The position numbers were made by a program, and so were the translations under genes. A model generated the notes under the pieces. That model was not told where the DNA came from, made no database searches, and saw only the letters and a program-made list of their open reading frames with translations. A DNA stretch of 23,364 nt, from IMG/VR virus record IMGVR_UViG_3300042402_002844, positions 1 through 23,364 of that record, one strand, 5' to 3'. Below are positions 5,551 through 14,495 of this stretch, piece after piece (positions within the stretch are counted from its first letter, which is position 1; the number at the start of each line of letters is the position of its first letter). The DNA is from a virus.

Positions 5551-8500
5551 ATGACAAATACAAGAGTTAAAATCAGTTCAATTGTACAAGATCAGCTTCC
5601 AGATTTTGTGCAGGAAGAATATCCTCTCGTAAGTGAATTTTTAAAAGAATACTATAATTCATTAGAAGGAAAAAGTGGAACTTTAGATATTCTTCAGAAT
5701 ATAGATCAATATGTGAAAATTGATAATCTAGCAGAATCTTTATTCAGTAGAACTGTTACTGTTAAACCACAAGCACCACAATCATATTTTATTGTTAGTG
5801 GTGGTTATTCTATTGAGAATCTTATTGTATATAAAAATGGCGTAAAGTTAAATCGAAATGTAGATTATTTTGCTACAGATGGAACGTCAGTATTTTTAAC
5901 AACCACAGCATCAACTACTGATGTTTTGGAGTTTGCAATACAAACACCATCTTCAACTTTTTTATCTAGCAATGTTGATTTTGTAGATAGTACTATTGAT
6001 GTATCATCCACGTATGGATTCCCAGAGTCTAATGGAATAATCAAAATAGACTCTGAAATTATATTGTATAAGAATAAAACTACAACATCTTTTGTTGATT
6101 GTACTAGAGGATTTAGTGGAATCACTTCTTATAGATCAGAAAATAATCCAGATCAGTTGGTGTTTTCCACCTCAGGTATTTCTACGCATTCCAGCAATGC
6201 CAAAGTTGAAAATTTAAGTTCTTTGTTCTTAAAGGAATTTCTTACAAAAATAAAAAGACAATTAATTCCTGGATTTGAAAACAGAGAATTTACTGAAGGA
6301 CTGAATGAAAAAACCTTCATAAAGCAAGCAAGAGATTTTTATAGTTCAAAAGGAACTGATGATTCATATAAGATATTGTTTAAATCTCTTTTTGGAGAAA
6401 CGGTTGATGTAATAAAACCAAGAGATTTTCTTTTAAGACCATCAGATGCTCAATATAGAATAACAAGAGATTTAGTAGTTGAATCTATTTCAGGAGATCC
6501 AATGGATCTTGAAAATAAAACACTGTATCAGGATGCCAGTGTAGATAATTTTTTCCCTAAATCTTATGGTACTATTACAAAAATAGAAAAAATTGTCAGG
6601 CAAAATAAAACATATTATGTTTTAAGTCTAGATAGTGATTATAATAAAGATTTACTTGTAGATGGATCGGTATATGGGAGTTTCTCCATTCATCCATCAA
6701 CAAAATTAACTACCCAAAGTTCTTTATCCAGTACTTTATTAGATGTCGATTCAACAATTGGATTTCCTCCTAATGGAAAATTATTATTAAATGTAAATGG
6801 CGTAGATTATACTTTTGATTATACTTCAAAAAATCTAACACAGTTTAATTTAACATCTCCTTGTAATTTAATTATTCCATCCGGAACTGATTTAAAATTA
6901 AATGATGTTTATGCATATGCAAATACTGGAAATACTACAATAAAAGTAAGAATAACCGGCGTTCTTTCTGATATTTCTTTTCCGGATTTAAATTATTTAA
7001 TGTCTAAAGGTGATCCAATAAAAACAGTAACTTTGGGATATGAGGCATCAGGGAAGTTAGCAAATAATTGGATATTTAATATTTCTAATAAGTATAATCT
7101 GAAAGAAGTTAATGGTCCAAATTCGTCAAATACGACTTTAAATTTATTTTCATATGAACTTATTACATATGATGCCCATAATATAAATTTGGGAGATTCT
7201 ATTACTTTAATTTCGTCAAGTAATGTGAAATCAAGTTATAAAGTCGCAAAAATAAACAATGCAAATTCTATTAGTGTAGAAGGACCAAAAATTGATAATA
7301 TTAATTTAAAATATTCTATAGAAAGAAATATTAAAAAACCAAGTTTTACCAATTTTACAGCATTAAATGAATACATTCCAAACGTTCAAAATGTTTACTT
7401 GAAGGATGAAAATAACATTTATGTAGCATCAAACTGCATTCCGGATTATCTTGGAGAAAATATTGATATTAAATCAACCGATATTGTTTTTTCTGGAACT
7501 TTTAACGGAGAAACTTTAGATTTGAGTTCTGGAAATCCAAATAATTTACATGGATTATATACTGGTGATTCAGTTATATATGTAAAAAATAGTTTTGAAG
7601 TAGAGAATTCTCTGAATATTCTTTCTAAGACATACTATGTCAAGAAAATAGATGAAACAAAAATAAAACTTGCAAATAGTAGATCAGATCTCTATAATAA
7701 TAAATTTGTAAGTGTTTCTGGATCAGTTGTCAATAATACCTTTAAGAAAGTTAAATTTGAAGTATTTAATCTTTTGCCTCAATCTTATATAAAAAATATT
7801 ACAACTCCTAAACCAAAGAGTATTAATGATAATTTAGATACTCCTATTGGACCCGTTGGGTTATTGGTAAATGGAGTAGAAGCTTACAGTTATAAATCTG
7901 AAGACAAGATTTATTATGGTGGAATTCAAAATATTGAAGTTTTAGATGGCGGAGAAGATTATGATATAATTAATCCCCCTTCAATTTCAATAGAAGATAC
8001 AAATGGATATAATGCAACTGCTTTAGTTCATGTTGAAGGGTCTTTAGAAAGAATAGACGTTGTTGATGGTGGATTTGACTACTTAGATGAACCAATTATA
8101 ACAATAACAGGTGGAAATGGATTAGGCGCTTATGCAAAACCAAATTTAACAACTTTCAAACATCAAGTTTCTTTCAACTCAATAGAATCTGCGGGTCTTG
8201 TTAATTTAACCAATGACACCTTAGGTTTTTCATCTTATCATAAATTTAGAGACTATGAGAGAGTAGTATATTTAACTGAAGGTCAAACTAGTGTTGGTGG
8301 AATTACCACAAATGCTCAATATTATGTCAATGTACAAGATGCATTTAATGTTAAATTGCATAAAACATTGGATGATGCAGTCTCTGGAATTAACACAATA
8401 AATCTAACTTCATATGGAGTTGGAGTTCATTTGTTTGAATCTTTCTCTCCAAAGAGGAAGATCTCTAGTGTTAGTGTCCTGAACAGGGGTTTTGGTTACA

Positions 8501-11500
8501 AAAATAAAAAAATAGTATGTACCTCATCAGGAATCAATACTGCATATAATAGTATCGATATACCAAATCACGGATACAATACCGGAGAAGTAATAGTTTA
8601 TAATCCAACTGGAACAGTGGTTGGCGGATTATCTAGTGGAACATCATATTTTGTAACTAAAGTAAATGAGGATCAATTCAAACTATCTCAAGTAGGAATT
8701 GCTACCACTAATAGGGATTTTTATTTTAAAACAAATCAATATGTTAATTTAACTTCAATCGGTTCATCCTTACATACATTTAATTATCCAGAAATTGTTG
8801 TTTCAGTTTCTGGAAGAATAGGTGTTTCTACATTAACAAATCAAAACTTTAATGCAATTTTGCAACCAGTTTTTAGAGGATCTATTACCAATGTATTTGT
8901 AAGTAATTTTGGAGTCGGATATGGATCTTCGGAAATTATAAATTATGAAAGACAACCAAAAGTTACTTTAGGTATAGGATCTGAGGCACAACTTTCTGCT
9001 ATTGTAAATAATGGAAAAATAAAACAAGTATTGGTTCTAAATGGCGGTAGCAATTATACGTCTGCTCCAACAATCAATACCTTAGGAATAGGGACTGCAG
9101 CAATATTAACTCCAGTAATTGGTGGGGGAAAAATAGTAGATGTTAAAATTGTAAATGGAGGAGTTGGATTTAGTACTGCAGGAACTTTGTTGGAAGTTGT
9201 TTCTTCGGGAAGAAATTTTAAGTCGTATTGTAAAGTAAAATCTTGGACAATCAATAAAGTAGAAAAACACTTAATTACAAACAGTATTTCTGACGATGAT
9301 GGTATCATAGACATTTCTCCATTTACAATGATTGGGGCACAATATTGTCATTTGTATGCTCCAAGAAAATTAAGGAGAAGTGTTTTTGGTATTGATTATG
9401 TTAAAGGAAACCAAACTTTTGTACCAGACCTCACACTGTCGGGAAATAGAGAAGTAGTATCTAATGTTCATTCCCCAATTATTGGTTGGGCTTATGATGG
9501 AAATCCGATCTATGGTCCATATGGATATTCAAATCCATCTGGAGGAAATGTGAGAGAAATGATTTCTGGATATGTGTCGCAAATTTCTTCTGAAAGACCA
9601 GATCCAGTTTCACAATTAGGACAAAAAATTTATCCGGAAGGATTTTTTGTAGAGGATTATCAGTTTAATAATTCTGGAGATTTGGACGAGCACAATGGAA
9701 GATTTTGCGTAACTCCAGAATTTCCAAATGGAATTTATGCATATTTTGCAACTATTAATAATGGATCAACTGAAACCACTGGGGTATTTAAAAATTACAA
9801 GAAACCAGTTTTTCCATATTTGATTGGAAACACTTTTAAATCATCACCTAATCAGTTTAATTATACAAGAGTTACCCAAGATAGTTTTGATTTTGTTACA
9901 GAAAATTTAATTCGCAATACTACTCCATATAAGTTTACTAGCAAAAATTCAGAATATGAATTTGTATTAAATCCAACAAAAATAAAAGAATCGTCATCAA
10001 GAATAAAATCAATTTTAACTGGCGGAATAAATGATATTGGTATTACTACTGGTGGAAATGATTATAAGGTTGGAGACAATATAGTATTCAATAATTTGAA
10101 GACAAATGGATCCAATGCATATGCTCAAGTATCTTATGTAAAAGGAAAAGAGGTAAAAACAGTAAGTTTTGCTTCTACTTTTTCTCCCAATGTTGAATTT
10201 TATCCCATTGATAATGTAGGAAAATATATTGGTTTCTGCTCTACTCCACACAGTCTTATTAACAATGACATAATTTCAATCTCTGGAATAAACACTTTAT
10301 CAAAACTTTTTGATAGATTTTATCAAGTTGGTGTTAGAACAGACACACTTTCTCTTCTGAATACTGTTGGAACAACAACTGCTACCGGAATTATTACATA
10401 TTTTAATGTAAACGGTTCTTTAAATTACCCAAGTATAAGAGAAAATGATGTATATCTCATCGAAAATGAGAAGGTAAAAGTTCTTTCTGTTGACACACCA
10501 TCTTCGAGGATTAAAGTATTAAGGGCATATGATTCAACAGTTGGATCATCTCACACTGCTTCCACTGTTTTATATGAACAAACTAGAAAATTTACTTTTG
10601 ATTCTCCGGGAACCACTAATGTAGTTTTCAACCTAAACAAAGAATTTTACTTTAGTCCAGCAGAATCTCTTGCAATTGGATCCTCTTCTGGAGTTGGAAT
10701 TGGGCATACTTTAAACTTCTCAAATCCAGGATCTGGAGTTACGAGTATTTTTATCCCAACAAAAACAATATACTTACCTTCACATTCGCTAAACACCGGA
10801 GAGAAATTAATTTACTCTAGCAATGGCGATTCGCCAATATCTGTTTCTAATGATGGCATAACTTCTTTCCAATTAGTGGATAATCAGTATGTTTATGTTG
10901 CAAAAGTATCCGATGATCTGATAGGCATTTCCACAAATAAAGTTGGTTTGGGATCAACCGGATCTTTCGTTGGAATTAATAGCAATGTAGTATTTTCGAC
11001 ACTTTATTTCACTAGTGTTGGATCTGGTTTAAATCATAGTTTTAAAACAGACTATGATAATGTTTTGATTGGAGAATTTAATAGAAACACTGTCACAGTA
11101 TCAACCGCAACAACACATGGATTAAAAAATAATGACATAGTATATTTTGAATCTTTGCCCGGTATCACAACTACTGTAGTAATAAAGTATAATGATAACA
11201 ATAGACGATTAATTGTAAATCCAAAGAATTTTGTTTCTGGTGATATTGACATTGCAAATAATACAATATTAGTTGCTAATCATGGTTATTTTACCGGACA
11301 GAAGGTAATTTATAATTCTATAAGTGGAGTAGGTGGTGGGTTGACCAATGATGAAATTTATTATGTCGTTAAATTTAACAAAGATAAAATAAAATTATCT
11401 TCTACTTACTACAACGCAATCAAAGATATTCCAGAGACAATTGATTTTACCTCAACCTTTGATGGATCAATTTCTTTAGTCAATCCAATTATTTCAATAA

Positions 11501-13923
11501 TTCCAAATCAAATAGTAAACTTTGATTTGTCTGATAAATCATTATCTTTTGCTAAGGGATCTGTTTTATATCCAGCATTTGATTTTAAATTGTATACCAA
11601 TTCAAATTTAACTGAAGAATTTGTCAAAGCAGAAGATTCTTCGATGTTTGATGTAGTAAGAATTGGAAAAGTGGGAGTTGATTCCACTTCTTATGTTAGA
11701 CTTTCTACTTCAAATATTAATTTTGATTTATATTACGCACTGATTCCAATTAATTTAACTGATAATTATGCAGTCAAAAAAGAAATTATAAACGACAATG
11801 AAAATATTTTGGATAATAATAAACTTTCTTTGACAAGAAGTTTTTATACAGGAAATTACACTATTAGTGGAGTTGGACAAACAACCTTTAAATTCAACAT
11901 TTTAGGTTATCCGGAAAGTTTATCTTATACAAATGCTGATGGCGATTTTCAATATTACACTAATTCTAGAAATGTTTCCGGAACAATTCAAAGAATAGAA
12001 TTGAAATCATCTGGATCATATTACGAAACTTCTCCGGGTGTAACGACTGTTTTTTCGAAGAATGGTAAAAATGCAATTTTAGATCCAATAACAATTTCTA
12101 TTGGCAATATAAACAATGTGGAAATTGAGGATATTGGATTTGAGTATCCATCAGATATAACATTAAGACCATCAGCAAAACTTCCTCAAGTATTAAAGAT
12201 TAATCCATTATCCATATTTAAGTCTGTAGGAGTTTCTTCAGTCGGAGTAAACTACACGATATCCCCCACTTTAGTTGTAATTGATGGATATACGAATAAG
12301 ATTGTTAGTGATGTTGATTTATCATATGATATTAAAACAAAAACCGTAAGTATTGTTAGAAATACCGAAGGAATAAACAGTGTAACTCCAATAATTATTC
12401 CAACAAATAATTCTAATGGGGTTCCAATAAGTAATATCACATTTAATAGTGTAACTAAAAATGTTACAGTACAATTGGGCGTAAATTACAGTTTTGGTCA
12501 AGTATTTCCATTTAATGTTGGCGACAAAGTTTTAATTGAGAGTACTAGTGTTGGTTCCGCGACAACTTCTAAAGGATATAATTCTAAAAATTATAATTAT
12601 AAATTATTCACTTTAACTTCAGTCAATCCTCAGTACGGCGCTTCTGGTGCAACGATAGTATATAATTTGTCTGATTATTTAACTGGATCTGAGTCTCCTG
12701 GATCTTTTGATTCTGAAAATTCTGCCGGAATAGTAGTACCGGAAAAATATTTCCCAATATTCAATACGTTATTGGAAAAGGGAAGATTTATTGTTGGCGA
12801 AAAGGTGAAAAGTGATTCTTTTATGGGAACGGTATTGAATTGGAATGAATATACTGAGCAGTTAAAAATATCTACCACAAATTCATTCCAAATAAATTCT
12901 CAGATTATAGGAGAAACTTCAAAAGCAAAAGGTTCTATAGTAGAGGTTGAAGATGTGAACGCAATTTATACAGTTGGATCTTCGTCTATTGTTAGGAAGG
13001 GATGGAATAGAGAAACTGGATTTTTAAATAATCAGTTCCAAGTAACTTCGGATAATAATTATTATCAAAACTTTTCATATTCTATTAAATCAAAGGTTGA
13101 TTATGAAACTTGGAATGAATCTATAGGTAATTTAAATCATACAACAGGATTTAAAAAATTTGGAGATCTCACAATAGAGTCAATAGATTCACAGTTTGTT
13201 GGAATAGCAACATCTCAAAATGATGGAGATTTCTCTGCAGTTTCTGATTTGGTAAGAGAAATTGATTTAAACTGTGTAAATGATTTTGATCTTGCTAGAG
13301 AAAAAACGATAGAAATTGACTCAATCTATTATTCAAAAGAAATAATCTTTAACTCCGTATCTTTACAAGATGAGTTGCAGTCAATCGGAAATAAAGTTTT
13401 GATGATTGATGATATAAGTGATCAATTTTCAAATTTACCAGGAATTAATAATTATGCAAATGCAGATACGTTTAGGCTGGCAGATTTTAGATTTAAAAAA
13501 TATATAACTTTTGTTAGAGATAAAAGATTTACCGGACTAAGGCAAATTTCTCTGGTTTCAATTTTACAAGATGGATTGGAAAGTTATATATCAGAATATT
13601 CTAAAGTTGAAACTGGTGGTGACCTCGGTTCTTTTGATTTTTCAATTTTTGGATCTGAAGGAACTTTAAAGTTTTTCCCATCATCTTACTTTATTAACGA
13701 TTATGATGTTAGTGTGATGTCTTATGGAATATATAAAAATTCTTTGGGTGTTGGAAATACCTCTTTAGGAAATTTAGTCGAACTCAAATCTTCAACTGCA
13801 ATAGTTCCCTCTGGAACAACCTCACAAACGACAATTGTTAGTATTGCATCAACTCATAGAGCATCAAAAATACTTGTCCAATTTGAACCTAGTGATGAAA
13901 ATATTTCCAATTTGATGAAATAA
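5551..13923 (+). CDS. 7: Giant gp7-like baseplate/tail structural protein, first part (2790 aa)
   Basis: Located between gp6 and gp8, where T4 has gp7. The N-terminal 400 residues resemble the C-terminal part of T4 gp7: DFYSSKGTDDSYKILFK (about 262-278) against T4 DFYSTKGIEASYKFLFK, followed in both by an acidic GETVDV/NEEVEI strand. The remainder is far longer than gp7 and is built from beta-rich repeats: seven HG-h-x-TG modules (His at about 667, 897, 1007, 1567, 1745, 1856, 1911), many GGxxY turns, and a YHYH-like domain (about 1260-1430) with GWAYDGNPIYGPYGY, DEHNGRF and TPEFPNGIYAYF. It probably forms the wedge arm and peripheral baseplate or fibre-attachment structure. The ORF ends at TAA 13921 inside a protein module that continues in the -1 frame, so this stop appears to be due to a frame break. 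The start is 1 base after gp6, with no clear ribosome binding site. The gene symbol is tentative. Confidence 0.8.
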   Translation: MTNTRVKISSIVQDQLPDFVQEEYPLVSEFLKEYYNSLEGKSGTLDILQNIDQYVKIDNLAESLFSRTVTVKPQAPQSYFIVSGGYSIENLIVYKNGVKLNRNVDYFATDGTSVFLTTTASTTDVLEFAIQTPSSTFLSSNVDFVDSTIDVSSTYGFPESNGIIKIDSEIILYKNKTTTSFVDCTRGFSGITSYRSENNPDQLVFSTSGISTHSSNAKVENLSSLFLKEFLTKIKRQLIPGFENREFTEGLNEKTFIKQARDFYSSKGTDDSYKILFKSLFGETVDVIKPRDFLLRPSDAQYRITRDLVVESISGDPMDLENKTLYQDASVDNFFPKSYGTITKIEKIVRQNKTYYVLSLDSDYNKDLLVDGSVYGSFSIHPSTKLTTQSSLSSTLLDVDSTIGFPPNGKLLLNVNGVDYTFDYTSKNLTQFNLTSPCNLIIPSGTDLKLNDVYAYANTGNTTIKVRITGVLSDISFPDLNYLMSKGDPIKTVTLGYEASGKLANNWIFNISNKYNLKEVNGPNSSNTTLNLFSYELITYDAHNINLGDSITLISSSNVKSSYKVAKINNANSISVEGPKIDNINLKYSIERNIKKPSFTNFTALNEYIPNVQNVYLKDENNIYVASNCIPDYLGENIDIKSTDIVFSGTFNGETLDLSSGNPNNLHGLYTGDSVIYVKNSFEVENSLNILSKTYYVKKIDETKIKLANSRSDLYNNKFVSVSGSVVNNTFKKVKFEVFNLLPQSYIKNITTPKPKSINDNLDTPIGPVGLLVNGVEAYSYKSEDKIYYGGIQNIEVLDGGEDYDIINPPSISIEDTNGYNATALVHVEGSLERIDVVDGGFDYLDEPIITITGGNGLGAYAKPNLTTFKHQVSFNSIESAGLVNLTNDTLGFSSYHKFRDYERVVYLTEGQTSVGGITTNAQYYVNVQDAFNVKLHKTLDDAVSGINTINLTSYGVGVHLFESFSPKRKISSVSVLNRGFGYKNKKIVCTSSGINTAYNSIDIPNHGYNTGEVIVYNPTGTVVGGLSSGTSYFVTKVNEDQFKLSQVGIATTNRDFYFKTNQYVNLTSIGSSLHTFNYPEIVVSVSGRIGVSTLTNQNFNAILQPVFRGSITNVFVSNFGVGYGSSEIINYERQPKVTLGIGSEAQLSAIVNNGKIKQVLVLNGGSNYTSAPTINTLGIGTAAILTPVIGGGKIVDVKIVNGGVGFSTAGTLLEVVSSGRNFKSYCKVKSWTINKVEKHLITNSISDDDGIIDISPFTMIGAQYCHLYAPRKLRRSVFGIDYVKGNQTFVPDLTLSGNREVVSNVHSPIIGWAYDGNPIYGPYGYSNPSGGNVREMISGYVSQISSERPDPVSQLGQKIYPEGFFVEDYQFNNSGDLDEHNGRFCVTPEFPNGIYAYFATINNGSTETTGVFKNYKKPVFPYLIGNTFKSSPNQFNYTRVTQDSFDFVTENLIRNTTPYKFTSKNSEYEFVLNPTKIKESSSRIKSILTGGINDIGITTGGNDYKVGDNIVFNNLKTNGSNAYAQVSYVKGKEVKTVSFASTFSPNVEFYPIDNVGKYIGFCSTPHSLINNDIISISGINTLSKLFDRFYQVGVRTDTLSLLNTVGTTTATGIITYFNVNGSLNYPSIRENDVYLIENEKVKVLSVDTPSSRIKVLRAYDSTVGSSHTASTVLYEQTRKFTFDSPGTTNVVFNLNKEFYFSPAESLAIGSSSGVGIGHTLNFSNPGSGVTSIFIPTKTIYLPSHSLNTGEKLIYSSNGDSPISVSNDGITSFQLVDNQYVYVAKVSDDLIGISTNKVGLGSTGSFVGINSNVVFSTLYFTSVGSGLNHSFKTDYDNVLIGEFNRNTVTVSTATTHGLKNNDIVYFESLPGITTTVVIKYNDNNRRLIVNPKNFVSGDIDIANNTILVANHGYFTGQKVIYNSISGVGGGLTNDEIYYVVKFNKDKIKLSSTYYNAIKDIPETIDFTSTFDGSISLVNPIISIIPNQIVNFDLSDKSLSFAKGSVLYPAFDFKLYTNSNLTEEFVKAEDSSMFDVVRIGKVGVDSTSYVRLSTSNINFDLYYALIPINLTDNYAVKKEIINDNENILDNNKLSLTRSFYTGNYTISGVGQTTFKFNILGYPESLSYTNADGDFQYYTNSRNVSGTIQRIELKSSGSYYETSPGVTTVFSKNGKNAILDPITISIGNINNVEIEDIGFEYPSDITLRPSAKLPQVLKINPLSIFKSVGVSSVGVNYTISPTLVVIDGYTNKIVSDVDLSYDIKTKTVSIVRNTEGINSVTPIIIPTNNSNGVPISNITFNSVTKNVTVQLGVNYSFGQVFPFNVGDKVLIESTSVGSATTSKGYNSKNYNYKLFTLTSVNPQYGASGATIVYNLSDYLTGSESPGSFDSENSAGIVVPEKYFPIFNTLLEKGRFIVGEKVKSDSFMGTVLNWNEYTEQLKISTTNSFQINSQIIGETSKAKGSIVEVEDVNAIYTVGSSSIVRKGWNRETGFLNNQFQVTSDNNYYQNFSYSIKSKVDYETWNESIGNLNHTTGFKKFGDLTIESIDSQFVGIATSQNDGDFSAVSDLVREIDLNCVNDFDLAREKTIEIDSIYYSKEIIFNSVSLQDELQSIGNKVLMIDDISDQFSNLPGINNYANADTFRLADFRFKKYITFVRDKRFTGLRQISLVSILQDGLESYISEYSKVETGGDLGSFDFSIFGSEGTLKFFPSSYFINDYDVSVMSYGIYKNSLGVGNTSLGNLVELKSSTAIVPSGTTSQTTIVSIASTHRASKILVQFEPSDENISNLMK
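9328..9840 (+). other. YHYH-like domain within the giant structural gene
   Basis: Residues about 1260-1430 of the giant protein contain a recognisable block. It has AQYCHLYAPRKLRR, then HSPIIGWAYDGNPIYGPYGY, then DLDEHNGRFCVTPEFPNG followed by IYAYFATI. The DG-x-PIYGP and HNGRF...TPE-P-G-YAYF elements are those of YHYH-family proteins; the literal YHYH tetrapeptide is not present, with YCHLY at the corresponding place (inference). It sits like an inserted globular domain between repeat modules. Function unproven. Confidence 0.65.
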
Positions 13924-14495
13924 CTTTGCTTAATGATGGAACAAATGTCCATATATTAGAATATGGAAAATTATCTAATTTAAATAGAGTTAAATACATT
14001 GGAGATGGAATTGGAACTTATACTGCATACATTTCCGGTTCCAATATAAATCTCGATTTTATTCCTAATGTTGGGTTAGGTATTACATACACTGTAAATA
14101 CTCTCAGAGTTTCATTGGCAAATACTTCTGGATCAGGCATTACAACTGGATCCATAACATTTAATACTGGTGATATTAGATCAAATTATGTTGCAATATC
14201 ATCATCACCAACACCAAGTCAAACAGTTATATCAAATTATTCTCAAGATTATTCGAGTGCATACTATCTTGTGATGGTTGAAGATACTGCAAATAATTCT
14301 TATCAATCTTCAGAAATAGTTGTTATTGATGATGAAACTAATGCATATGCAGTTGAATTTGGTTCTTTAGAAACTATTTCTGGTTTGGGGACTATTGGTG
14401 CTGGCGTTGGTTCAACCGGAACAAATCTTTATTTTACGCCAAATCCAAATATTTCGGTAAATGTTAAGGTATATCAACACTCCATGAGAATCGTT
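13819..14495 (+). repeat. Duplicated protein module spanning the frame break
   Basis: Two consecutive copies of an about 95-residue module. Copy 1 (about 13819-14118) runs from TSQTTIVSIASTHRASK through EYGKL and GIGTYTAYISG to TVNTLRVSL. Copy 2 (about 14211-14495) runs from TPSQTVISNYSQDYSSA through EFGSL and GAGVGSTGTNLYFTP to VYQHSMRIV. The copies align through the central part only if copy 1 is read in the 5551 frame before about 13899 and in the -1 frame afterwards. Confidence 0.75.
13899..13923 (+). other. Frame break in the giant gene (-1 shift window)
   Basis: The upstream frame stops at TAA 13921-13923. The -1 frame has its last stop (TGA) at 13896-13898 and is open from 13899. Any shift must occur here. 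Read in the -1 frame the sequence is KYFQFDEITLL, which continues the protein module; the zero frame reads NISNLMK-stop. One extra A in the run at 13898-13901 would restore a single ORF. No canonical X-XXY-YYZ slippery heptamer is visible. Confidence 0.75.

Noticed and set aside
13897-13923. Programmed -1 frameshift at a classical slippery heptamer
   Set aside because: No X-XXY-YYZ heptamer occurs in the zero frame within the permitted window and no obvious stimulatory stem was seen downstream; a 1-base loss in the A run is simpler.
13926-13928. TTG as a genuine start of an independent gene
   Set aside because: No ribosome binding site, no in-frame ATG nearby, and the frame is already coding-like from 13899 with residues that complete a duplicated module.
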